Source: an uncultured Verrucomicrobiota bacterium
GTDB lineage: Bacteria > Verrucomicrobiota > Kiritimatiellia > RFP12 > UBA3636
Direction: 5' to 3'
Length of the DNA stretch: 11,722 nucleotides
NCBI GenBank assembly: GCA_946612175.1
Contig: CAMOEO010000059.1
Span: 1-11,722, forward strand
Positions 6,224-11,722 of the stretch are shown here, one piece after another. The position numbers were made by a program, and so were the translations under genes. A model generated the notes under the pieces. It searched no databases. It was not told where the DNA came from and was given only the letters and a program-made list of their open reading frames with translations. Numbering within the stretch: position 1 is the first letter of the stretch; every line of letters starts with the position of its first letter.

Positions 6224-9200
6224 ATGAACATCCGAAAACTCACCGCACTTGGCGCCCTTGCGCTCGCCGTCGCCTTCGGATCCTCCGCCCGCGCCGGCAT
6301 CAAGTACTGGGACAGCCAGGTCTACAAGGCCTACGACGCGGACGACTACGTCCCCGGCGCCGTCTGGAACTTCGACGGCATCCGCAACGCCGGCCTTGGC
6401 CAGCCGCACTCCACGACGGCGACGACGTGGAAGAACCTCGGCTCGTCCGGCGCGAACAACGATGTCTGGGTCCGCTATCTCAACCAGGGCGGTACCGGTT
6501 GGGCCAACAGCAGCGCGCCATCCAGCCTCGACGACGTGAGCGGACGCGACCTCGGCGCCTGGACGGAGAACGGCTTCACGCTCACGGGCGACAGCGAATG
6601 GCGCGCCGCCGGCACCAGCGGTTCGGCGACCGCGCGCATCGAATCGGGGACGAACTACACGCTCCAGGCGCTCGTCTCCGGCGATTGGTCCTCCCAGAAG
6701 TTTTCAAAGCCCTATGTCATGTCGGTGCAGCAATCCAACTTCTGCCTTTATGGAGACCCGGCCAATTCCAGGCTCTACTGGGGAATGAGCGATACGATCG
6801 CCAACCATGTTTTCATTTCCGGCGATACACTAGGCTATATGACGGCCATCGCCAACGCGGACGAGAAAACCGTCGCGTTCTTCAGCGGCACGACGATCCC
6901 GACCTCCGGCGACGGATTCCGCCAGTTTACCGTGGGTGCGAAAAACGACAACGGATACTGCATCGGCGGCTACACTGGCACTAGCGGCCAGTTTGTCGGC
7001 ACCATCCATTCCTACCGCTACTACAAGAAAGTCCTCACGGAGGAAGAACTCGCCTGGAACCGCGTGGTTGACGAGTTCCGCTTCTTTGGCCGCACCGCGC
7101 CGCTGCCCGTGACGAACGTGGTGGTCGCCACCGCCGTCGCCGGCGCCGAGGGGGCGGAGCCCGCCGGCAACTACGCCGTGGACGGCAGCCACATGTTCAC
7201 CGCGCCCGCGACCGTCACGGTCGACGGCACCAACTACGTCTGCACGGGCTACATGCTCGAAGCACGCAATGGCGATGGCTGGTCCGCGCCCGACTTCCAC
7301 AAGACCCCGCTCTACCAGCCCGCTTCCTTCCTCGCGACGGACGCGGACCGCGTCCGCCTCACGTGGCAGTGGACGAAAGCGGACGGCCTCGCCAACCTCT
7401 ACACCGTGGACGACTACGTCTGGGACGGCCTCGAGACCTTCTATGACGGCATCTGCAACGTGGGCACGAACCAGCCGCACTCCTACTCGACCGTCCATTG
7501 GGTGAACCTCGGCTCCAAGGGCAGCGTCAACGACCTCTTCGTCCAGCGCCTGAATGCCGCCGGAAACAACTGGGAGACCGCCGCGGACCTCGAGCCCGTC
7601 GGGGAGCGCGATCCCGGGTACTGGACCGAGGACGGATTCCGGATCGACGCCGAAGGCCGCTTCCGCTGCAATGCACCCGGCGGCTTCGCCGTCGGCACGG
7701 ACTATTCGCTCCAGATGCTGATCGACGCAAAGGCATCCGATCAGGTGACAACCAGTGCGTTCCCGTTCGGTGCGAACAACACCACCTTTGGCATCCAGAT
7801 CCGCAAAGGCGACCAATGTCTCGCCTGGAGATGCCTTGGTCTCTCCAGTGGTTACCCCAACCTGCCGGGCGACCACTACGACTACGTGACGGCCATCATG
7901 CATTCGGACAACAAGCAGGCGTTCTTCAGCGGGACGACGGAGCCGACGTCCGGCACCGGCTACAAGACGGGCACGTCGGCGGGCTATTCGGACACGGGCT
8001 TCTGCCTTGGCGGCTATGGCAAAACGGGTACGAGCGATCTCTTCGTCGGCACGCTCAAATCCTTCCGCCAGTACGACCATGCGCTTTCCGCCGAAGAAGT
8101 CGCGCAGAACCGCAAGGTGGACGACTGGCGCTACTTCGGCATCCCCGATGTCACGAACGTCATCGTGCAGTCGACCGTTCCGTATCTGCGCGGCGACGAG
8201 CCGGACGGCTCCTACGCCGTCGACGGAAGCCACGTCTTCTCCGCCCCGGCGACCGTGACGGCGAAGGGCATCGACTACGCCTGCGACGGCTACACCGTCG
8301 AGACCTGGGGTCCGCTTGCGGACAAGGGCGACGGCTGGAGCGCGGCGACGCACCACACCGGCAACACCTACGCCTACACGACGGCGGCGGGCAAGGTGCG
8401 CCTCACGTGGAAGTGGAAGGCGACGCGCGGTCTCCGCACGGCGGCGGACTACTCCTTCGACGACTACTCCCAGGCGGGCATCGTCTGGCATTTCGACGGC
8501 ATCTACAACCAGGGCGTGGGCGTGGCCCGCAGCACGACGGCGACGACGTGGAAGAACCTGGCGCCGAACCCCGTCACGGGACGGATCTTCCTCCAGCGCC
8601 TGAACAACAACGGAAATGGATATGCAAACAACGACAGCACCATCCTTGGCAGCCTCATCGCGACGGACGGCAACTGGACGAATGACGTCAAGGGCTTCAC
8701 GATGAAGGGCGCGAGCCGCTGGCGTGGCATCGGACAGGTGGGGCCTGTCGCCAACTGGACAATCCAGTCGCTTGTCGACGCCGACGTGGACGACATCGCC
8801 AATGACATTGAGTATGTGGTCAGTGCATCGTGGCTCAATTTTGCCACCGTTCTGCGAAAGAACGGTAACGGCCCCGTGCCGAACTCCTTCCACTTCAATA
8901 CGCAAGAGGCCAACGATGTCAACACGCGCCCGTATTTCCAGAACGCATCCGGCAAGTACGACTTCTCGACGGCCATTCTCGATTCGTCGGACCGCACGGC
9001 GAAGATGTTCCAGGGCGTGACGCCTCCGACAGGCGGCGGCATCGCGGACGGCTACTACCAGTACGCCTCGATCACCCCGTACAAGGACACCAACTTCGGC
9101 ATCGGCGCCCCTGCCGGGTCGTATGACCAGTTCTTCATCGGCACCCTGAAGAACATCCGCTACTACGACCGCGTGCTGACGGAGGAGGAGCTCGTGCGCA

Positions 9201-9523
9201 ACCGCAACGCCGACGCCGCGCGCTACTTCGGCGAGCTGGGCGTCACGAACCTCGTCGTCGAGGTTGCGGAGGGCGAGGACTTCGCCTGCGACCCGGCGCC
9301 GGGCGCCTACTTCGTCGAGGGCTCCTGGACCTTCACGGCCGAGCGCACGTCCGGCGGCCCAATCCCCGCCGGCTTCAGCTTGCAGGACTGGGATCCTGTG
9401 AACGAGCGCTGGACCAACTCCCGCGGCGTTGATGCGCTCTCCTACACCTACGACGCCTCCTGCGGCGTCAAGCAGCGCATCGTCTGGCGTTCCCTCCGCC
9501 CGTTCATCATGGTCGTGCGATAG
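6224..9523 (+). CDS. Secreted protein with three LamG-like repeats
   Basis: A 1099-residue exported protein. Residues 1-25 form a signal peptide (MNIRK, hydrophobic core, cleavage probably after ARA). Three tandem repeats of about 350 residues begin near residues 40, 396 and 746. Each has a LamG/concanavalin-like part that opens with a DDY...FDGI.N.G block and ends with F.GT....R.Y...L...E...NR..D..R.FG, then a smaller all-beta module (VTN.VV, NYAVDGSH.F.APATVT, GDGWSA, VRLTW.W). The last module is divergent and ends in FIMVVR. Such domains bind glycans or mediate adhesion; no catalytic site is seen, and there is no PEP-CTERM, LPXTG or membrane anchor. It lies directly upstream of a secreted glycosidase, so it may help hold or recognise the same glycan. 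The ATG is set by the signal peptide and GAGG; the open frame upstream is not coding. Confidence 0.85.
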   Translation: MNIRKLTALGALALAVAFGSSARAGIKYWDSQVYKAYDADDYVPGAVWNFDGIRNAGLGQPHSTTATTWKNLGSSGANNDVWVRYLNQGGTGWANSSAPSSLDDVSGRDLGAWTENGFTLTGDSEWRAAGTSGSATARIESGTNYTLQALVSGDWSSQKFSKPYVMSVQQSNFCLYGDPANSRLYWGMSDTIANHVFISGDTLGYMTAIANADEKTVAFFSGTTIPTSGDGFRQFTVGAKNDNGYCIGGYTGTSGQFVGTIHSYRYYKKVLTEEELAWNRVVDEFRFFGRTAPLPVTNVVVATAVAGAEGAEPAGNYAVDGSHMFTAPATVTVDGTNYVCTGYMLEARNGDGWSAPDFHKTPLYQPASFLATDADRVRLTWQWTKADGLANLYTVDDYVWDGLETFYDGICNVGTNQPHSYSTVHWVNLGSKGSVNDLFVQRLNAAGNNWETAADLEPVGERDPGYWTEDGFRIDAEGRFRCNAPGGFAVGTDYSLQMLIDAKASDQVTTSAFPFGANNTTFGIQIRKGDQCLAWRCLGLSSGYPNLPGDHYDYVTAIMHSDNKQAFFSGTTEPTSGTGYKTGTSAGYSDTGFCLGGYGKTGTSDLFVGTLKSFRQYDHALSAEEVAQNRKVDDWRYFGIPDVTNVIVQSTVPYLRGDEPDGSYAVDGSHVFSAPATVTAKGIDYACDGYTVETWGPLADKGDGWSAATHHTGNTYAYTTAAGKVRLTWKWKATRGLRTAADYSFDDYSQAGIVWHFDGIYNQGVGVARSTTATTWKNLAPNPVTGRIFLQRLNNNGNGYANNDSTILGSLIATDGNWTNDVKGFTMKGASRWRGIGQVGPVANWTIQSLVDADVDDIANDIEYVVSASWLNFATVLRKNGNGPVPNSFHFNTQEANDVNTRPYFQNASGKYDFSTAILDSSDRTAKMFQGVTPPTGGGIADGYYQYASITPYKDTNFGIGAPAGSYDQFFIGTLKNIRYYDRVLTEEELVRNRNADAARYFGELGVTNLVVEVAEGEDFACDPAPGAYFVEGSWTFTAERTSGGPIPAGFSLQDWDPVNERWTNSRGVDALSYTYDASCGVKQRIVWRSLRPFIMVVR
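6412..6438 (+). repeat. 27-bp exact repeat, copy in LamG repeat 1
   Basis: Bases 6412-6438 are identical to 8533-8559 and encode the TTATTWKNL segment at the same place in LamG-like repeats 1 and 3. The equivalent stretch in repeat 2 (about 7480-7510) differs. Such identity at synonymous positions suggests recent duplication or gene conversion between repeats 1 and 3. Confidence 0.8.
8533..8559 (+). repeat. 27-bp exact repeat, copy in LamG repeat 3
   Basis: This is the partner of 6412-6438, in the same register of the third LamG-like repeat. Confidence 0.8.
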
Positions 9524-9548
9524 CGCGGCGCGGCGACGCCGCGCCGCG
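9524..9548. repeat. Perfect 11-bp hairpin directly after the LamG stop codon
   Basis: Arms 9524-9534 and 9538-9548 (CGCGGCGCGGC against GCCGCGCCGCG) pair perfectly around loop GAC. It begins at the base after the TAG stop and leads straight into the AATGACG array. It lacks a T-run. It may be a terminator of unusual type, an mRNA 3' stabiliser, or simply the first hairpin of the array. Confidence 0.75.
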
Positions 9549-9709
9549 AATGACGACCGCCCTGCGGGCGAATGACGACCGCCCTGCGGGCGAATGACGG
9601 GCGCGCTTCGCGCGAATGACGGGCGCTCTTCGAGCGAATGACGGGCGCTCTTCGAGCGAATGACGGGTGCGCTTCGCGCAAATGACGGGCGGCGCAAGCG
9701 CCGCAATGA
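9549..9709 (+). repeat. Forward array of AATGACG-tagged hairpins
   Basis: AATGACG occurs at 9549, 9571, 9593, 9615, 9637, 9659 and 9681, exactly 22 bp apart, with a final truncated tag AATGA at 9705 (24 bp). Each tag is followed by a 15-17 base GC hairpin whose arms vary between units but stay complementary, for example GCGC..GCGC, GCTC..GAGC and GGCG..CGCC. Arm changes that keep pairing point to selection or copying of the hairpin shape rather than of the exact sequence. The array fills the gap between the LamG-like gene and the glycosidase gene. Confidence 0.9.
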
Positions 9710-9734
9710 AAACAACGACGTAATGCAAACGAAG

Positions 9735-11722
9735 ATGAAATCCTCCTTGTTCCTTGCGATCCTTCTTCTTTCCCCGTCTTTCGTCATTGCCGCCGAAGGC
9801 GGCCCGTCATTGCCGGCGCAGCCGGCCCCGTCATTGCCGCCGGAGGCGGCATCGTCATTGCGCGACGGCGGCCCCGCCGCCGTCGCGCCCTGGGTTCCCT
9901 TCGCCGCGGAGCGCGACATTGAGCCGGGCTCGGCGCTCGACTTTTCGTGGATCGCGGCGGCGCACGCGCCGTGCGGCGTGCACGGGCGCGTCGTGGTGCG
10001 CGACGGGCACTTCGAGTTCGAGGGCCGTCCCGGCGAGCCGGTCCGCTTCTGGGGCGTCAACATCAGCAGCGGCGCCAACTTCCCCGACGAGGACAAGGCC
10101 GAGGCGATCGCCACGCACCTCGCCGCCCTCGGCTACAACGCCGTCCGCATCCACCACCACGATGGCGGCCTCGTCGCCCAGAACCCCGACACGACGGTCC
10201 TCTCCCCCGACGCTTTGCGCCGCCACGACGCGCTCGTCGCGGCCTGCTCGCGGCACGGCCTCTACATCGTCACGGACCTCTACGTCTCGCGTCCCGTGTC
10301 GTGGCGCGCGGTCGGCATCGACCGCGACGGCACGATCGGAAAGGGCGCGTTCAAGCACCTCGTGCCGGTCCACGACGGCGCCTTCTCCAACTTCTGCGCC
10401 TTCGCCTCCGCCTGGCTCGGCCACACGAACGCCTTCACCGGCGTCCGCTTCGCCGACGACCCCGCGCTCCTTTCCGTCGCCCTGATCAACGAAGGCAACC
10501 TCGACAACGGCGCCGGCCCCGAGCCCTTCGTCTCGCTGCCGAACTGGCAGGAGAAGTGGACGGCGTGGCTGGAGGCGCATTCCTCCAGCCACGCCGCAAC
10601 GACGGACGCGGCCGTGCCGCGCAATGACGGCGCGCTACGCGCGAATGACGAGGGCGGCTACGCCGCCAATGACGGCGCTTCGCGCCAAATTGAAAATGCC
10701 GTTCATTCGTCATTGCCGCTCGAAGAGCGGTCCGTCATTGCCGCCGCAGACGGCCCGTCATTGCCGCCCGCAGGGCGGCTCGTCATTGATGCCGGCGAAG
10801 TCGCGGACTTCGCCGGCATCCCATCGGGCAACCACTGGCACCGTACGCGGCACGTCGCGGCGTTCTCGCGCTTCCTCGCCGATGTCGAGGCGGACTTCGA
10901 GGCGCGGGCGGTGCGCTTCCTGCGCGAGGAGGTCGGGCTCCGGGCGCCCCTCTCGAACATGAGCGCCTGGATGCAGCCGCCGGAATACCAGGGCGTCCTC
11001 GCCGGTCCGACGCAGGACTACGTCGAGGGACATGCCTACTGCGACCATCCGTCCTTCCCCGAGAAGGCGTGGGGGCTGCCGTGCCGCGTCGGCACGGAGA
11101 ACCCCGTCCGCCAGCGCCTCCACTCGATGGGCTTCGGCGCGATGGGGGGCACCCTAAAGCGCGTCTTCGGGAAGCCCTTCTGCGTGACGGAGTTCAACTA
11201 CTGCGCGCCCAATCCGCACCGCGGCGCCGGCGGCCTGCTCTTCGGCGCGGAGGCGGCGGCGCAGGACTGGAGCGGCGCCTGGCGTTTCGACTGGGCCGCC
11301 ACAAAGCAGGCCATCGAGGCCCCGGAAACCTTCTACTGCGGCATTTTCGCCATCAGCGGCGATCCGCTCCGCCAGGCGTCCGAACGCATCGCCGCCGCGC
11401 TCTTCCTGCGCGGCGACCTCGCGCCGTGCGCCGACGCCTACGCCGTGCTGCTCCCGCCCTCGAAGATCATCGGCTCCTTCGACGGCCAGTCGACCCAGCT
11501 CAACACCCCGTGGCCGGAACTGACGTGGCGCGCGCGGCTCGGCACCGTCTGGGCCGAGGAGGCTCCCTCGTGGGCCAAGTGGGTCGATCCCTATCCCGAC
11601 TATTACAAGCGGAAGGGGCCGGTCGCCGACCTCCCCCCGCGCGACGACGTCGTCCTCGACCGCGAGGCCGGCTGGTTCAAGGTCGCCACGCCGCGCACCT
11701 GCGCCGTCTTCGCCGAAGGCGG
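9735..11722 (+). CDS. Secreted glycoside hydrolase, clan GH-A-like TIM barrel (partial, 3' end missing)
   Basis: At least 662 residues of an exported glycan hydrolase. Residues 1-19 or 1-20 form a signal peptide with VIA or IAA at the cleavage point. A repeat-derived Pro/Ala/Ser linker runs to about residue 45, then an N-terminal strand region with GEPVRFWGVNIS. The barrel starts with HLAALGYNAVRIHHHD. E253 in LINEGN fits the acid/base and E486 in VTEFNY fits the nucleophile of clan GH-A; GHAYCDHPSFPE lies between them. Residues of about 293-360 are encoded by hairpin repeats in frame and probably form a surface loop. ATG 9735 (MKSSLF) is preferred; ATG 9723 in frame would add four residues. 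Neither has a clear Shine-Dalgarno and no promoter is obvious, so it may be read through from the LamG gene. The substrate and exact family are not certain. Confidence 0.85.
   Translation, partial: MKSSLFLAILLLSPSFVIAAEGGPSLPAQPAPSLPPEAASSLRDGGPAAVAPWVPFAAERDIEPGSALDFSWIAAAHAPCGVHGRVVVRDGHFEFEGRPGEPVRFWGVNISSGANFPDEDKAEAIATHLAALGYNAVRIHHHDGGLVAQNPDTTVLSPDALRRHDALVAACSRHGLYIVTDLYVSRPVSWRAVGIDRDGTIGKGAFKHLVPVHDGAFSNFCAFASAWLGHTNAFTGVRFADDPALLSVALINEGNLDNGAGPEPFVSLPNWQEKWTAWLEAHSSSHAATTDAAVPRNDGALRANDEGGYAANDGASRQIENAVHSSLPLEERSVIAAADGPSLPPAGRLVIDAGEVADFAGIPSGNHWHRTRHVAAFSRFLADVEADFEARAVRFLREEVGLRAPLSNMSAWMQPPEYQGVLAGPTQDYVEGHAYCDHPSFPEKAWGLPCRVGTENPVRQRLHSMGFGAMGGTLKRVFGKPFCVTEFNYCAPNPHRGAGGLLFGAEAAAQDWSGAWRFDWAATKQAIEAPETFYCGIFAISGDPLRQASERIAAALFLRGDLAPCADAYAVLLPPSKIIGSFDGQSTQLNTPWPELTWRARLGTVWAEEAPSWAKWVDPYPDYYKRKGPVADLPPRDDVVLDREAGWFKVATPRTCAVFAEG
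9782..9876 (-). repeat. Reverse array of AATGACG-type hairpins, translated in the glycosidase N-terminus
   Basis: CGTCATT, the complement of the forward tag, occurs at 9782, 9805, 9829 and 9853 (spacing 23, 24, 24), each followed by a GC hairpin such as GCCGCC..GGCGGC. The array faces the forward array across a 70-bp gap that holds the glycosidase start codon and the core of its signal peptide. In frame the tags read VIA, PSLP, PSLP and SSLR, giving the signal-peptide end and a Pro/Ser/Ala linker. Confidence 0.85.
10609..10820. repeat. Head-to-head hairpin array inside the glycosidase reading frame
   Basis: Forward tags AATGACG at 10623, 10644 and 10668 (spacing 21 and 24) are followed, after a 33-bp centre, by reverse tags CGTCATT at 10708, 10733, 10756 and 10781 (spacing 25, 23, 25). 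Small GC hairpins fill the gaps. The cluster ends in a perfect 15-bp inverted repeat, 10788-10802 against 10806-10820, around loop GCG. The whole block is translated without stop; forward tags all read N-D, reverse tags SSLP, SVIA, PSLP and LVID. Confidence 0.9.

Noticed and set aside
9549..9709. CRISPR array suggested by regular 22-bp spacing
   Set aside because: The constant part is only 7 bp and the variable part is itself a hairpin, not a unique spacer of 30 or so bases. There are no cas genes, and the same units are found inverted and inside a coding region.
9706..9725. Five-codon reading frame (ATG to TAA) overlapping the ATG at 9723 as a possible leader peptide
   Set aside because: It has no ribosome binding site and is formed by the last AATGA tag plus flanking bases; the peptide is too short to judge.
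6830..10114. A 1094-codon open frame on the minus strand
   Set aside because: It is antisense to the LamG-like gene and runs through the hairpin array; it shows no family motif and is explained by the codon bias of the real gene.
11711..11722. Another hairpin unit at the right edge, because GCCGAAGGCGG also occurs at 9791-9802
   Set aside because: The CGTCATT tag is absent and the codons fit the surrounding protein (TPRTCAVFAEGG), so ordinary coding sequence is the simpler reading.
1..11722. tRNA, rRNA, transposase, integrase or riboswitch
   Set aside because: No cloverleaf, rRNA-like stretch, mobile-element gene or known riboswitch core was recognised on either strand by eye; a covariance-model search would be needed to exclude small RNAs.

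Overview
The window is GC-rich DNA with long, dense genes. Its gene types are a very large sodium/solute symporter, an AraC-type regulator with a sugar-binding-protein-like sensor domain, a secreted triple LamG-like protein and a secreted clan GH-A-like glycosidase. Together they suggest a polysaccharide-using Gram-negative bacterium of the PVC group, most like Kiritimatiellota or Verrucomicrobiota from a gut or sediment metagenome. This is inferred from gene style, because no rRNA or other marker gene is present.

Layout. Positions 1-745 (minus strand) hold the N-terminal two thirds of carA, the small subunit of carbamoyl-phosphate synthase, cut by the left edge. Its interdomain linker is written in palindromic TTGAA-type repeat DNA between two strong hairpins. 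Positions 746-1149 are a divergent intergenic stretch with a strong hairpin, a second patch of TTGAA-like repeats and a sigma70-like promoter. This promoter drives the symporter at 1150-3594. A metallophosphoesterase (3676-4605) follows, with a near-consensus promoter so close to the ATG that the mRNA should be almost leaderless. Convergent to it is a XylR-like regulator (6016-4757, minus), separated by a cluster of hairpins. The regulator is divergent from a secreted 1099-residue protein with three LamG-like repeats (6224-9523). Their shared 207-bp region holds back-to-back promoters and two palindromes that look like operators. Finally a secreted glycoside hydrolase starts at 9735 and leaves the window on the right.

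The most unusual feature is a family of short hairpins tagged with AATGACG (or CGTCATT on the other strand). They form two clusters, each with a forward array facing a reverse array. The first runs from directly after the LamG stop codon, across the start of the glycosidase and into its signal-peptide end and N-terminal linker. The second lies wholly inside the glycosidase reading frame, between its two catalytic glutamates, and is translated without a stop. Together with the repeat-built linker in carA, this suggests a genome where small palindromic repeats spread into translated linkers and loops.

How the parts may work together (inference): the XylR-like protein probably senses a sugar and controls itself and the LamG-glycosidase pair, which acts outside the cytoplasm on a glycan. 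The symporter could import a released product, but it has its own promoter and is not clearly part of the same unit. The phosphoesterase and carA look like separate housekeeping functions.
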